Assembly: GCF_020532675.1 (NCBI RefSeq)
Contig: NZ_JAJAVE010000001.1
Coordinates: 744,001-808,000 of the forward strand
Source: Methylobacillus gramineus
GTDB lineage: Bacteria; Pseudomonadota; Gammaproteobacteria; Burkholderiales; Methylophilaceae
Direction: 5' to 3'
DNA length: 64,000 bases
Shown here: in pieces, positions 45,001 through 57,716 of the stretch
Numbering within the stretch: the first letter of the stretch is position 1
Layout: every line of letters starts with the position of its first letter
Notes under the pieces: generated by a model
Told to the model about the DNA's origin: nothing
Database searches by the model: none
Seen by the model: only the letters and a program-made list of their open reading frames with translations
Program-made: the position numbers and the translations under genes

Positions 45001-45126
45001 ATGGGTAAAGACCAGAAAAGTAATAAGATGGATAAAAAGAAACCTCTTAAAACGCCTAAGGAAAAGAAAGCAGAAAAGAAACAAAAGGATAACCCGGTTC
45101 CTTTCAACATCAACAAGCCTGCCTGA
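45001..45126 (+). CDS. 41-aa lysine-rich protein
   Basis: A 41-aa frame with 14 lysines: MGKDQKSNKMDKKKPLKTPK, then EKKAEKKQKDN. The KKKPLKTPKEKKA core recurs in short basic proteins of many proteobacteria, as I recall, whose role is unknown; nucleic-acid binding is plausible from charge. RBS is a weak CGAG. It ends in NKPA. A CGCAAG/CTTGCG stem (45154-45168) follows. Confidence 0.6.
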   Translation: MGKDQKSNKMDKKKPLKTPKEKKAEKKQKDNPVPFNINKPA

Positions 45127-45390
45127 TTTTTTTACCTTCACCTTCAAATGTTACGCAAGATGCTTGCGATAGTTAATCGTTAAAGCACAAAATCTCTCCG
45201 CACTAGAATCCTTCCAGACCACAGCATTTGGGCATGACAACCTACCCAGAATGCTACATTCATTCAGAGTGCGCTTCAGTGCATGCTCTTCAATCTACCA
45301 AAATATTCCACCCCGTTTTATGACCATGTGATTGGTTTCATTTTCCATGCTCAGCGTGATTGATACGGGTTGGAGAAAAGAGACCTCAAT
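45127..45390. other. Intergenic region before the GT14 gene
   Basis: 264 bp. Holds the short stem CGCAAG-ATG-CTTGCG (45154-45168). No gene or promoter fixed. Confidence 0.4.
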
Positions 45391-46293
45391 ATGATTGCAT
45401 ACCTCATCCTGGTTCATCGCTTTCCTGACCAGTTTAAACGGCTATTCAAGGCTATTTACGATCCGGACAACTACTATCTCATTCACGTAGACCAACGGTC
45501 AGGCGTGGAGCTGGAAACAGAGTTGAAGCAGTTCCTAGCCAGCTATCCCAATGTTGCCATGTTGCAAAGCAAGAAAATGTTGTGGGGGGGGTATAGCCTG
45601 GTGGATGCTGAATTGAGAGGCATCAAGCAACTCCTGACCATGGGAGTGGATTGGGAATTCTTTATTAATCTCAGTGGCCAGGATTTCCCTCTAAAGACCC
45701 AGTCCTATATTCATGAGTTTTTAAATGACAATATCGGAAATGACTTTATGAAAATAGCCAACCAAGCGACGGTGCGGCCCGATACTTTGCATAGAATCGA
45801 GGATTATTGTGTGGAAGAGGCAGACCAAATCTTCTCTCCCCTTCCTGCACAAAAAAGGCCATTTATGGAAGGTGTAACGCCGTATATTGGCAATCAGTGG
45901 ATGATATTGAGTCGAGGGTTTTGTGAGTTTCTCACTCGAAGCCCGGAGGTGAGTCGATTTGTGAAATTTTACAAGAACACCTTGATCGCAGATGAAGGCT
46001 TCTTTCAAACGGTGATCATGAATACGAGCTACTCAGCCAACATTGTCAACGATGATAAACGGGCGATTGACTGGGTACCCATGGGTACCATTAAGTTACG
46101 GCCAAGAGAGTTCACCACCAATGATGCAAGCGCTCTGCTGGCAAGCAAACACTTATTTGCGCGCAAGTTTGATGAAACCATTGATACCAATATCTTGGAT
46201 ATTATTGAGCAGCATTTGAAAGATACCCAGGTAATTAGTCGACATACTAAATCTGTATCGGGTATCCATCAAAAGCTGGAAGAAACGGTGTAA
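45391..46293 (+). CDS. GT14 core-2/I-branching-like glycosyltransferase
   Basis: A 300-aa cytosolic enzyme of the GT14 (Branch) family. MIAYLILVHRFPDQFKRLFK opens the fold. DPDNYYLIHVDQRSG, KMLWGGYSLVDAE and FFINLSGQDFPLKT are the family signature, and GNQWMILSR, then ADEGFFQTVIMN carry the acceptor and catalytic Glu regions. Bacterial members add GlcNAc or Xyl to surface glycans. The ATG at 45391 is preferred to a TTG at 45370. A G8 run at residues 65-67 encodes W-G-G and may slip. Alone between two terminators. Substrate unknown. Confidence 0.8.
   Translation: MIAYLILVHRFPDQFKRLFKAIYDPDNYYLIHVDQRSGVELETELKQFLASYPNVAMLQSKKMLWGGYSLVDAELRGIKQLLTMGVDWEFFINLSGQDFPLKTQSYIHEFLNDNIGNDFMKIANQATVRPDTLHRIEDYCVEEADQIFSPLPAQKRPFMEGVTPYIGNQWMILSRGFCEFLTRSPEVSRFVKFYKNTLIADEGFFQTVIMNTSYSANIVNDDKRAIDWVPMGTIKLRPREFTTNDASALLASKHLFARKFDETIDTNILDIIEQHLKDTQVISRHTKSVSGIHQKLEETV
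45584..45591 (+). repeat. G8 tract in the GT14 coding sequence
   Basis: Eight G inside codons TGG-GGG-GGG. A gain or loss of one base would truncate the protein near residue 67. Confidence 0.85.
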
Positions 46294-46330
46294 GCCAGCA
46301 CAAGCTCTACGTTTAGTTACGCCCTAAAAC

Positions 46331-46355
46331 AAAAAGCCCCTTGCGGGGCTTTTTT
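46331..46355. terminator. Bidirectional terminator
   Basis: Arms AAAAAGCCCC and GGGGCTTTTT, loop TTGC, then T. Between convergent GT14 and MscS-like genes. Confidence 0.85.
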
Positions 46356-46369
46356 CTTGCTGAATCAGA

Positions 46370-47044
46370 TTATTTCAAGCGCTTGGACTGCATTTCCTCG
46401 ATCAGTTTTGCTGCCCTTTCCTTACCACCCAGCCCGAATGCAATGGCGAGTGCCAGAAAAATGGCACCAAACACAATCACAAACAATGCAGTGAGTAATT
46501 GGGTACCAATATCCAGTTGTTCCAATGCAACAAACAAGGCGAAAATCTGGATGCCATACTCTGCCGTCGTGCTGACTTTGAGCGCACTTTCGTATTTCAT
46601 GCCATGCAGCCAAGCAAATACCAGGCGATTCACAAACCTGGCAAGCAAGGTACCAAAAATCAGCACCAGGATGGCGACAATGATTTTAGGCAGGTAATTC
46701 GCCAGGTTGTTGAGCATGTGAGCCACTTCATTCAGCCCCAATGTGTTGGCACCCGTAATCACAAACAAGAGGATCACTAGCCAGTAAACCACCTGGCTGA
46801 TCACACCACTCAAGGTCAGGTCAAAATCACCATGCTTTAGGAATGCTTCCAGGCCTGAACGGTCTGCAAACTTATCAAACTGTGTCAGCTCAAGCACGCG
46901 CTTGACACCAAGACAGGCGACCTTGGCACATAGCCAGCCAAAAGCCAGGATGACGATCACAGCAAGTAGCTTGGGGAAAAAAGTGACTACCTGGGTCCAG
47001 AATTGATTTAGGGAAGTCAAGAAAATATCTATCTGGTATTGCAT
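46370..47044 (-). CDS. MscS-related TM-helix-repeat membrane protein
   Basis: A 224-aa protein with four or five helices and the repeated TM_helix motif: LLAVIVILAFGWLCAK and, later, KIIVAILVLIFGTLLARFVN, the two repeats of PF05552 proteins. These are related to the pore region of mechanosensitive channels, but the C-terminal beta domain of true MscS is missing. It may gate ions or act as a membrane scaffold. Start at ATG 47044 with AAGGAG 7 nt upstream; the GTG at 47050 is not needed. It stands alone beside an AT-rich block. Confidence 0.75.
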   Translation of the reverse strand: MQYQIDIFLTSLNQFWTQVVTFFPKLLAVIVILAFGWLCAKVACLGVKRVLELTQFDKFADRSGLEAFLKHGDFDLTLSGVISQVVYWLVILLFVITGANTLGLNEVAHMLNNLANYLPKIIVAILVLIFGTLLARFVNRLVFAWLHGMKYESALKVSTTAEYGIQIFALFVALEQLDIGTQLLTALFVIVFGAIFLALAIAFGLGGKERAAKLIEEMQSKRLK

Positions 47045-47187
47045 ATGCACACTCCTTTTTATTGATATAAGAGACCCTTATGAGCGGGCCCTAATGTTCC
47101 AGCCAATGAGTGTTGGCGGTGGGGATAGAAGATTTTTGGAGGCTTATTCTCGCGTAATTGAAGCCTTATCGCAATGAAAATGCCGGA

Positions 47188-47261
47188 TTTATTTAATAAA
47201 ATACATTAATAATTAACATTAAATTATTGATTTATTATTTAATTTAAAAAATTTATGTTTT
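47188..47261. other. Almost pure A+T block
   Basis: About 74 bp with only a handful of G/C, including long runs such as TTTATTATTTAATTTAAAAA. Lies after msrQ, in the upstream region of the MscS-like gene. Candidate curved DNA or nucleoid-protein site. Confidence 0.6.
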
Positions 47262-47849
47262 TAATCTCTTTTGATACATCAACCTGCATCCTAAGAGAAT
47301 GGTCAGAATGCCTGCATATATTAATGGCTGCGAGATATCTTTTTTGACCAGCCATACATAATGCAGCACAACGAGTATGGCAATCGGATACACCAGCCTG
47401 TGCAATTGTTTCCAGCGATGTTTGAGTTTGCGCACCATGCCATCATTCGAAGTAACAGCCAATGGAATGCTGAGAATAAATGCCAGGAAGCCAACCAGCA
47501 CGTAAGGGTGCTTGAGGATATCCTGACTGATTTCAGGCCAGTCAAACCAGTGATCAAGCCAGAGATAGGTTAAAAAATGCAGGGAGGCATAAAAAAACAT
47601 ATAAAGCCCCAGCATGCGTCTTAGAGGAATAACCCAGTTCAGGCCCAGTAACCTGTGCATTGGAGTGACTGCCAGGCTCAACAGCAAGGCAACCAATGCC
47701 CAGGTGCCGGTTGAGTGCGTTATGAATTCCACCGGGTTTGCACCCAGCTGATCCTGGCTGCCCAGCCAGATCAGCCTGATCAAAGGCAAGAGCGCAATTA
47801 TAAACAGGCTGCGCTTGATCTGGCTCTGGGTTTGCTTACTCAATGCCAT
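47253..47849 (-). CDS. msrQ: MsrQ, haem subunit of periplasmic methionine sulfoxide reductase
   Basis: MsrQ (YedZ) is a b-type haem membrane protein that passes electrons from the quinone pool to MsrP. The 198-aa protein has six helices, the PLIRLIWLG start and His ligands in TGTWALVALLL and HRLLGLN, then YASLHFLTYLW, HRWKQLHRLVYP and VVLHYVWL. Its ATG is directly followed, with no gap, by the end of msrP (47850), so the two are one operon. The AT-rich block overlaps its last codons. Confidence 0.93.
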   Translation of the reverse strand: MALSKQTQSQIKRSLFIIALLPLIRLIWLGSQDQLGANPVEFITHSTGTWALVALLLSLAVTPMHRLLGLNWVIPLRRMLGLYMFFYASLHFLTYLWLDHWFDWPEISQDILKHPYVLVGFLAFILSIPLAVTSNDGMVRKLKHRWKQLHRLVYPIAILVVLHYVWLVKKDISQPLIYAGILTILLGCRLMYQKRLKT

Positions 47850-48815
47850 CTAGAAATGCTTGCGCAGGTCCATGCCGCTATAGAGCTGCCCTACTTGCTC
47901 CGCATAGCCATTAAACATTTGGGTGGGCACCCGCCTGGAAAATAATCCGCCACCTATGCGTCGCTCACTGGCTTGCGACCAGCGTGGATGTTCAACTTCG
48001 GGATTCACGTTGGCATAAAATCCATATTCCTTCGGGCCTGCGCGCATCCAGGTAGTTTGGGGCATTTTTTCAACAAACCTGATGCGTACCAGAGACTTCC
48101 CTCCCTTAAAGCCGTATTTCCAAGGCACCACCAAGCGCACAGGTGCGCCATTCTGATTCTGCAGTTGTTCCCCATATAAGCCTACCGCCAGAATGGTGAG
48201 GGGATTCATGGCTTCATCTATGCGTAACCCTTCAAGATAAGGCCAATCCAGCAAGGGAGCCCGTACCCCTGGCATGGTGTTAGGGTCTGCCATGGAAATG
48301 AATTCAATAAACTTGGCATTGCCATGAGGTTCTGCCCACTTGATCAGGGCTGACAACGGCAGTCCTACCCAGGGAATGACCATAGACCAGCCTTCAACGC
48401 AGCGCATACGGTAGATACGCTCCTCCAGTGGCGCTAATTTGAGTAGCTCTTCCAGACTGATTTTGCGAGGCTTGCTTACCTCCCCTTCGATGGAAATACT
48501 CCAGGGCGATGGATTGAATAGCGCGGAATTGGCGGCGGGATTTTCCTTGGAGGTGCCAAACTCATAGAAGTTGTTATAGGTGGTGACATCTTCATAGGGC
48601 GTCAGCTTCTCACTGTCACCATAAGTGGTTTTACGAAAGCCGGGGATTTTGGGTTTGTGGGCTATTTCCGCAGCAAGGGCGGCTGGGTTCAAGCCTCCAT
48701 TGGCTAGTATGATGGCACCCAGCCCGGCCGCTTTGATGATATCCCGGCGCCGATGAAATATCTCCTGCGGTGTAATATCTGAAGGGTTGATGTCTGATGG
48801 CTTGCCTATAAGCAT
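47850..48815 (-). CDS. msrP: MsrP, periplasmic methionine sulfoxide reductase (Mo)
   Basis: MsrP (YedY) repairs oxidised methionines in periplasmic proteins using a Mo-molybdopterin centre. The 321-aa precursor has a Tat signal (HRRRDIIKAAGLGAIIL). The Mo-ligand Cys is in MRCVEGWSMVIPWVG near residue 138, and the Moco domain runs through GFKGGKSLVRIRF. Start is supported by AAAGGA 7 nt before the ATG. Upstream of msrQ with no gap. Its molybdenum need links it to modABC in this window. Confidence 0.94.
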   Translation of the reverse strand: MLIGKPSDINPSDITPQEIFHRRRDIIKAAGLGAIILANGGLNPAALAAEIAHKPKIPGFRKTTYGDSEKLTPYEDVTTYNNFYEFGTSKENPAANSALFNPSPWSISIEGEVSKPRKISLEELLKLAPLEERIYRMRCVEGWSMVIPWVGLPLSALIKWAEPHGNAKFIEFISMADPNTMPGVRAPLLDWPYLEGLRIDEAMNPLTILAVGLYGEQLQNQNGAPVRLVVPWKYGFKGGKSLVRIRFVEKMPQTTWMRAGPKEYGFYANVNPEVEHPRWSQASERRIGGGLFSRRVPTQMFNGYAEQVGQLYSGMDLRKHF

Positions 48816-48885
48816 GTCCGTGTCCTTTGAGCAAAAGGTCGCAGACCTGGAGTCAGGTCAATTACCCGACCCCCATCAGCGCCTA

Positions 48886-49782
48886 TTACTCAGATAGGCT
48901 TTTGAGCTGCTGGTTCACTTCTGCCGCCAACTTTTCAGCGCCTATTTCCAGGGCAATTTCCTCGGACTGTTTGAGTGTGGTTTTGGCCTGCGCGAGCTGT
49001 GAAGAAGCAATATAGCTAAGCCCCAACATGTAATACCCCTTGGCTACCCAATATCCATCCCCAGCACTACGAGATTTCTCAATGACACGATTCAGGTTTT
49101 TCTCTGCGCTCACGTAGTCTTTTGCCAGGATATACATATGTCCAAGCTCAATCGCGGCATTGGCATACTCGTCAAACGTCCCGTCACTCAATTCCATTAC
49201 GACGGCTTTAAGTTGATGGGGAATAGCTTCATTGTAATTGCCCTGAGTACTATAAACGCCTGCAATATGCGCATTGGCCTCTGCCCGCTCATTGTTATTG
49301 CCTGCGAGGGCAAGCGCATCCTGGTAGTGCTTCAGCGCTTGTGGGAGTTGCTTGGCCAACTCCAGCGCCTCTCCAGCCAGCGTATGGGTAATCACCTGGA
49401 ATTTCTGGCTCTTTTCGCTGTTAGCCAACTTCAATGCCTGCTCATAACTTGCCTGGGCTTCTGCATATTTCCCTGCAGCTTTGTAAGCATTTCCCTTGAA
49501 GATAAAACTGATCATGGTTTCCTGTGGATTACTGGCCAAAGGCTCTGCTTCTCTGAAAGTGGCAATGGCCGCCTCAGCCTGTCCAAGATTAAGCTGCGCC
49601 CTCCCCTTGCAGATCAGGACATTGCGTTGCTGCCTTTGCTTGGTGAGTAACTGGTCAGCCAGGACAATCGCTTGCTCCGGTTGATCATCACTCAAGGCCT
49701 TAAAGCAAGGATCAGCTGGATCTGCCGCCCAGGCAGGCACGCTCAAAATACACAGCAACAAGGAAACTGCTACATTCTTCAT
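48886..49782 (-). CDS. Periplasmic TPR-repeat protein
   Basis: A 298-aa exported protein: signal peptide MKNVAVSLLLCILSVPAWA (cleavage after AWA), then six TPRs of the form GKAEAAIATFxxA, AGKYAEAQASYEQALKLA and GNYNEAIPHQLKAV across the whole chain. TPRs bind partner proteins, none of which is suggested here. The ATG at 49782 lies 2 bp after the cysQ stop (TGACCATG), so it is translationally coupled and the last gene of the smc-zipA-ligA-cysQ operon. An in-frame TTG at 49788 is not preferred. Specific function unknown. Confidence 0.8.
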   Translation of the reverse strand: MKNVAVSLLLCILSVPAWAADPADPCFKALSDDQPEQAIVLADQLLTKQRQQRNVLICKGRAQLNLGQAEAAIATFREAEPLASNPQETMISFIFKGNAYKAAGKYAEAQASYEQALKLANSEKSQKFQVITHTLAGEALELAKQLPQALKHYQDALALAGNNNERAEANAHIAGVYSTQGNYNEAIPHQLKAVVMELSDGTFDEYANAAIELGHMYILAKDYVSAEKNLNRVIEKSRSAGDGYWVAKGYYMLGLSYIASSQLAQAKTTLKQSEEIALEIGAEKLAAEVNQQLKSLSE

Positions 49783-49784
49783 GG

Positions 49785-52657
<2,873 letters not shown>

Positions 52658-54049
52658 TTAGGAGAATAGGCGCAAGGCGTAGGGTTCACCCGGTGCAATG
52701 CCACGCGTCTGCATTTTGTCATGGATCAACTTGATCTGCTGGCGGATCTTGTCGATCTGCACGTCGCCCAGCTCACGCTGCTTATCATCCACCAGGTGTG
52801 CACCCAGGCTATGTTCCATTTGTCGTGCCAATAACACCATGTGGTTATACGCCTCGGCATAACTTTTCACGCGCGGTATATCCAGTTGGAAAGTTAAACC
52901 GCGGATCACGGATGACCGCAGCATCTCTGGGCTGAAGGGGTGATTATCATGATTAACCACGGAAAACAGCACCTGTCTTTCACCCGCATCACCCTCTACT
53001 TCGTAGTGATACCCACCATCAGCGCCCAGGGTTAATCCGCCGGCTTCGGCCAAACCGCGGAACTTGGTACCGGTAAATGGGCCGCTACCGCCCTGGGTAA
53101 GATGGAAACCCACCATCTGATCCACTTCGATACAGAACTGATCCAGCTCGGTGGAATACTGCAAAGGATTGTCGGCATGCAGCCACTCAATCTCAGCGCC
53201 TAAAGACTGTGCCAATTCTTCCACTGCCATATGGAAACGAGACAATGCACCGGTAGAAACAGCGCCCGAGCGATCAGCCAGCTGCAGGCTGCACACGGCG
53301 CTATTGAATGACGCCGACTCCTGCTCACGCGTGAGCAGATACCAGTGATTGTCACCGCCCAGGCCATAGGCATAGACCGGTTTGTCGATATCGGTAATGG
53401 ATAGCAGGAATTCGCGTAATGCCCTGCCTGTAGCAGGTTTTGCCAGATACAGAATGGCGCTGAAGTCAATCTGCTGGCTGATTTCACGCGGTAGTGTCAC
53501 GCCTCCCTGCGGAATGATCGGTGCTGGTGCCGCGGATACAGGTGCGGTGTATTCCGGCTCCACATTACCATCAGCATGGTTCGTGTATTCGGGCTCGTAA
53601 TCCGGTGCCGTCTCAGCAGCATAAACCGGTGCATCTTCCACAGCATCATCCTGCCATGGTGGTATCGACACCTCTTCAAGGGGCTGGGCATCCTGCTCTT
53701 CGTAGCGCGTTGTCAAGTGGCTGGCATCATCCGTGGCATCCGTTTCTTGCGGCACTACATATTCTGGCTCGATCTCGTAGTGTGCATGGTCCTGCTCATG
53801 CTGATCCGCCGGATGCCAGCCGTCTTCATCGGCATGCTCAACCTCTTCCTTGAGAATTGCGCTGGTATTTATCTGGAACTCCTCATTGCGAACAGCCTGG
53901 TCTTCTTCCATCAAGGCATCGTAGCGCGGCTCGTCAAAGCGGCTGGAAGTTTCCTTCTTTAATTTTCGCTCCTGCCACCAGTTAAAGATGAGAACAGCTC
54001 CAATAATCACTGCACCCAGTGCAATTAAGGCCCAATGTAGATCAGTCAT
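52658..54049 (-). CDS. zipA: Cell division protein ZipA homologue
   Basis: A 463-aa membrane-anchored divisome protein that tethers FtsZ. One N-terminal helix (LHWALIALGAVIIGAVLIF), then an acidic, Pro/Gln-rich disordered stretch (about 30-190), and a C-terminal ZipA FtsZ-binding domain (about 320-460) ending EPYALRLFS. Between them lies a further ~120-residue segment. The order smc-zipA-ligA is normal for beta- and gammaproteobacteria. GGAG lies 9 nt before the ATG. Longer than E. coli ZipA (328 aa). Confidence 0.85.
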   Translation of the reverse strand: MTDLHWALIALGAVIIGAVLIFNWWQERKLKKETSSRFDEPRYDALMEEDQAVRNEEFQINTSAILKEEVEHADEDGWHPADQHEQDHAHYEIEPEYVVPQETDATDDASHLTTRYEEQDAQPLEEVSIPPWQDDAVEDAPVYAAETAPDYEPEYTNHADGNVEPEYTAPVSAAPAPIIPQGGVTLPREISQQIDFSAILYLAKPATGRALREFLLSITDIDKPVYAYGLGGDNHWYLLTREQESASFNSAVCSLQLADRSGAVSTGALSRFHMAVEELAQSLGAEIEWLHADNPLQYSTELDQFCIEVDQMVGFHLTQGGSGPFTGTKFRGLAEAGGLTLGADGGYHYEVEGDAGERQVLFSVVNHDNHPFSPEMLRSSVIRGLTFQLDIPRVKSYAEAYNHMVLLARQMEHSLGAHLVDDKQRELGDVQIDKIRQQIKLIHDKMQTRGIAPGEPYALRLFS

Positions 54050-54147
54050 TTTTTGTTACTCCACGCTTTTTGATCTGAGTGTTGACCCTGGCGTTATCCA
54101 TTCCAGGGCTATTCGGATGTACCTTACAGGTACTGTTGAGTCGTTTC

Positions 54148-57100
54148 TCATGCAGTCATCTCATTGTGCATCTGCAAAGCGGTATCAATATCCACTTCCA
54201 CAACACGGGAGACACCCGACTCCTGCATGGTAACCCCAATCAGTTGCTGAGCCATTTCCATCGTTATTTTATTATGGCTTACAAATAAAAACTGCGTACG
54301 GTCTGACATTTTTTTAACCAGTGTGCAGAAACGCTCTGTATTGCTGTCATCCAGCGGCGCATCCACTTCATCCATGAGACAGAACGGGGCAGGATTGAGC
54401 CTGAACAAGGCAAATACGAGTGCCAAGGCAGTCAGGGCCTTTTCACCACCAGACAATAAATGGATCGTACTGTTCTTCTTGCCAGGTGGCTGTGCAAACA
54501 CCTGCATGCCCGTATCAAGGATTTCATCTCCCAGCATTTCCAGCCTGGCCTGACCACCTCCAAACAAGTCGGCAAACAGTTCGGCAAAATTACGGTTGGC
54601 TTCATCATATGTATGCTGAAGGCGGCTGCGGGTCTCCTTGTCAATACGGCGTATGGCATCTTCCAGCGTAGTAATGGCCAGTTCCAGGTCTGTAGATTGA
54701 CTATCCAGGTAATGCTTGCGCTCCTTCTCTGCCTCAAGCTCTTGCAAGGCAGCCAGATTGACCGGCCCAAGCACTTCTACCTGGCTACTTAAGGAGGCTA
54801 TCCTGCGTTCCAGGTCAACAGTTTTGGTATTGACCGTCAATCCTTGTACCAGGGCGCCTTCGTCCAAGCCGCCCTGCTCCAGGTTTTGCTGGCATTGCTC
54901 AAAATACAGTCTGGCTTGCTGTTCAGTCAGGCGAGATTGCTCCAGGCGGTCTCGCAGTGGGTGCAGCGCTTGCTCATGCTGCATGCGGGCCCGTTCTTGC
55001 TGTTGTAATTCGCTTTCTGTCCCGGCAATTGCATCACGTGCACCAGCCAGCGCCTGCTCGCGCTGCTGTTTAAGATTCAGCGCATGCTCAAGGTTGGTTT
55101 TCAGCGTCTCCATCTGTGCGGCCTGCAGTAACTGTTCCGTCTCCTGACGGCGTAACTTCAGGCTTTTTTCTTCATCTTCCATAGCGCCAAGACGGCTGGT
55201 GATGTCATTGATATTGTTGGTAATCAGCTTTTGGCTGAAGCCTTTTTCCTGAGCCTCACGTTCACCTTTTTGCAGGGCCACTCGTGCAAGACTGAGCTCG
55301 CCCTCGGCCGCAGTACGCTTGGACTGACTCGCCTGCCTGTCTTGTTGCAGTTGGCTGATGGAAGATTGCAGCGTGTGTATCTGGGCCTGCTTTTCTTTGC
55401 TGGCAAGATCAAGCGCTGTCTGCTTGTCTGTCAGGGCATCAATCTCCAGCTGCAAGGTATTACGACGTTCCAGGATATGCTGGCGTTGCTGGGTCAATCG
55501 CTGGATTTCCAGAGTACGTTGGTGTTGCGACTGGCTGCTGTGACGTAATTCCTGTTGTAGTTGCTGTTGTTGCTGACGAGCCTGCTGCAAGCGCACTTCA
55601 GCCTCTTGCAATTCACTTCTGGCATTGCTGACGGCGAGCTGTTGCTGGGGCAATCCGGCTTTGAGTGCATCAAGCTCGCGCTGGCGTTCGAGCACACCAT
55701 GCAACATCGAGTTGCCTGCATGGATACTCAGGCTATGCGGCGTATGGATATCACCGTCCTTAGTCACCAGCCATTGTCCTGGCTGTAATTGCTGGCGTTT
55801 TTCCTCAAGCTCGGATGGGTTGTCCGCAATCAGCACATGGCTTAGCCAGTCTTGCAATACCCCACGCAAATCTGCATCCTCCGCCTGTACAACGGAGAGC
55901 AGCCCTGGATTGGCCGCAGGGAACGCTGAGGCTTGCGCATAGGCAAATACCAAGGCCGCAGGCGGGCGCGATTGCAAGCTTAGCCTGATGGCGTCAGGTT
56001 TTTCCACCATGGCATTTAGCCTGGCCCCCAGCACCGCCTCCACGGCGGTTTCCCAGCCTGGTGCTATCTTGAGCTTTTGCCACAGGCGCTGGCTGTTTTG
56101 CAATCCTGCGTTACGTAGCCAGCCTTCAAGCTGCTGCTCACGTCCTAGTGATTGCTGTATTTTGGTCAAGGAGGCAATCTGTGCCTCTGACTGAGCCAGG
56201 CTGCGTTCCCCACTCAGCAGGTTTTCACGCAGTGCACGTATAGACTCGCTGAGTGCCTGCTCATCCTGGCGAATGCGCTGCAAATCCTGCTCGGTACGCT
56301 GCTGTAGCGCTAACGCCGCTGTGGATTCAGCTTCCAGTGTGCTTAGTTGGCTCTCGTCCGGAGCCTGCAATTCACGTTGTTCCCGCTGCAGTTTTTGCAA
56401 GCGTTGACTGGCCTCCGCGAGGTTGCGTTGGGCATGTTCAAGGTTGGCCTGCTCCAGGCGAATCGCCTGTTCAGCCTCATTCAGGGCGCGTTGAGCGACT
56501 GAATGGATATGCAAGGCCGATTGAAACGCACGTTCCACCTCAGGCAATTGTTGTCGCAAGGCCGACAGCGATGTGGTCGCCGAGATTTCTTGGCTGCTCG
56601 CTACCTCTTGCTCAGTCTGCAAAGACTGCAGTTTGTGCTTGAACTCCTGGGCTTGTATGGAAAGCTTCTGCGACTGCCCGTCTATTTGCTGCAACTGTGC
56701 CTGCAGTCTGTCCCTAGCCTCATGGGTATGCCGCACTTGCTGTTCCAGATTGGACACCTCGGCATTGGCTTCGTAATACATGGCCTGGCTTGACTGCAAA
56801 GCCATAGAGGCTTCGTTGTGTTGTAAGCGTAAACGTTCAACATGGCTTTCGCTCTGGCGCAGGGCAGCCATTTGCGCTTCCAGTTCGATACTGAGTCTGC
56901 TTACCGTGGCCTGGGATTTTTCCCATTGGCTGGCTGCATCCCTTTTCTTGAGCAGCCAAAGCTGGCCTTGTGCAAGCTTAAGATTGCTTTGTAAGTCATG
57001 ATACTGAATAGTCACCGCAGCCTGCGACTCAAGCCGGGTGATCTGTTTGCCCATTTCCTGGCGGATGTCTTCAACCCTGAGCAGGTTTTCACGTGTATCG

Positions 57101-57654
57101 CGCAGGCGGGACTCTGTCTCGCGCCGGCGCTCCTTGTACTTGGAAATTCCTGCGGCCTCTTCCAGGAAAACGCGCATTTCCTCAGGCCTGGCCTCCACAA
57201 TGCGGGAAATCGTATTCTGGCCAATGATGGCATAAGCACGCCCGCCAAGCCCTGTACCCAGAAACAAGTCGGCAACATCACGTCGGCGCACCGCCGTATT
57301 ATTAATAAAATAACTCGAGCCTTTTTCTCGCTCTATGATGCGCTTGACCGAAATTTCTGCATATTGCGACCATTCGCCATTGGCTCCGCCCAGGCTGTTA
57401 TCAAAGATCAGCTCAACGCTGGCGCGTGAGGCTAGCTTGCGATTGCCGGAACCATTGAAAATCACATCGGACATGGATTCGCCGCGCATTTCCTTGGCAC
57501 TGGATTCACCCAATACCCAACGAATGGATTCCATGACATTGGACTTGCCGCAGCCGTTAGGGCCCACCACGCCTACGCGCTGGCCATGTATATGCAAGGT
57601 AGTCGGGTCGACAAAGGATTTAAAACCGGCAAGCTTGAGATGAGTAAGGCGCAA
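54148..57654 (-). CDS. smc: Chromosome segregation protein SMC
   Basis: A 1168-aa SMC ATPase that compacts and segregates the chromosome with ScpA/B. Head motifs: Walker [10 protein letters not shown] near residue 32, signature [14 protein letters not shown] near 1065, Walker [14 protein letters not shown] near 1097. Long coiled coils flank a hinge at about 500-640. The start is a TTG at 57654: [19 protein letters not shown] is the invariant family opening, and no ATG lies upstream in frame within reach. It is divergent from queF across 62 bp. First gene of the smc-zipA-ligA-cysQ-TPR operon. Confidence 0.96.
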   Translation of the reverse strand: MRLTHLKLAGFKSFVDPTTLHIHGQRVGVVGPNGCGKSNVMESIRWVLGESSAKEMRGESMSDVIFNGSGNRKLASRASVELIFDNSLGGANGEWSQYAEISVKRIIEREKGSSYFINNTAVRRRDVADLFLGTGLGGRAYAIIGQNTISRIVEARPEEMRVFLEEAAGISKYKERRRETESRLRDTRENLLRVEDIRQEMGKQITRLESQAAVTIQYHDLQSNLKLAQGQLWLLKKRDAASQWEKSQATVSRLSIELEAQMAALRQSESHVERLRLQHNEASMALQSSQAMYYEANAEVSNLEQQVRHTHEARDRLQAQLQQIDGQSQKLSIQAQEFKHKLQSLQTEQEVASSQEISATTSLSALRQQLPEVERAFQSALHIHSVAQRALNEAEQAIRLEQANLEHAQRNLAEASQRLQKLQREQRELQAPDESQLSTLEAESTAALALQQRTEQDLQRIRQDEQALSESIRALRENLLSGERSLAQSEAQIASLTKIQQSLGREQQLEGWLRNAGLQNSQRLWQKLKIAPGWETAVEAVLGARLNAMVEKPDAIRLSLQSRPPAALVFAYAQASAFPAANPGLLSVVQAEDADLRGVLQDWLSHVLIADNPSELEEKRQQLQPGQWLVTKDGDIHTPHSLSIHAGNSMLHGVLERQRELDALKAGLPQQQLAVSNARSELQEAEVRLQQARQQQQQLQQELRHSSQSQHQRTLEIQRLTQQRQHILERRNTLQLEIDALTDKQTALDLASKEKQAQIHTLQSSISQLQQDRQASQSKRTAAEGELSLARVALQKGEREAQEKGFSQKLITNNINDITSRLGAMEDEEKSLKLRRQETEQLLQAAQMETLKTNLEHALNLKQQREQALAGARDAIAGTESELQQQERARMQHEQALHPLRDRLEQSRLTEQQARLYFEQCQQNLEQGGLDEGALVQGLTVNTKTVDLERRIASLSSQVEVLGPVNLAALQELEAEKERKHYLDSQSTDLELAITTLEDAIRRIDKETRSRLQHTYDEANRNFAELFADLFGGGQARLEMLGDEILDTGMQVFAQPPGKKNSTIHLLSGGEKALTALALVFALFRLNPAPFCLMDEVDAPLDDSNTERFCTLVKKMSDRTQFLFVSHNKITMEMAQQLIGVTMQESGVSRVVEVDIDTALQMHNEMTA

Positions 57655-57671
57655 TTGGTGAAGGTCTTGGC

Positions 57672-57677
57672 TATAAT
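57672..57677 (+). promoter_or_regulatory. Candidate -10 box of queF
   Basis: Perfect TATAAT, 45 bp upstream of ATG 57717. No strong -35. Confidence 0.45.
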
Positions 57678-57716
57678 GACACTTTTTCGATGAACCCGAT
57701 TTATACGGTAGCCCTT

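Noticed and set aside
49138-49650. 170-aa plus-strand frame
   Set aside because: Antisense shadow of the TPR protein gene.
57655-57716. preQ1 riboswitch before queF
   Set aside because: The gap is 62 bp, holds the -10 box and has no preQ1 aptamer pseudoknot pattern.
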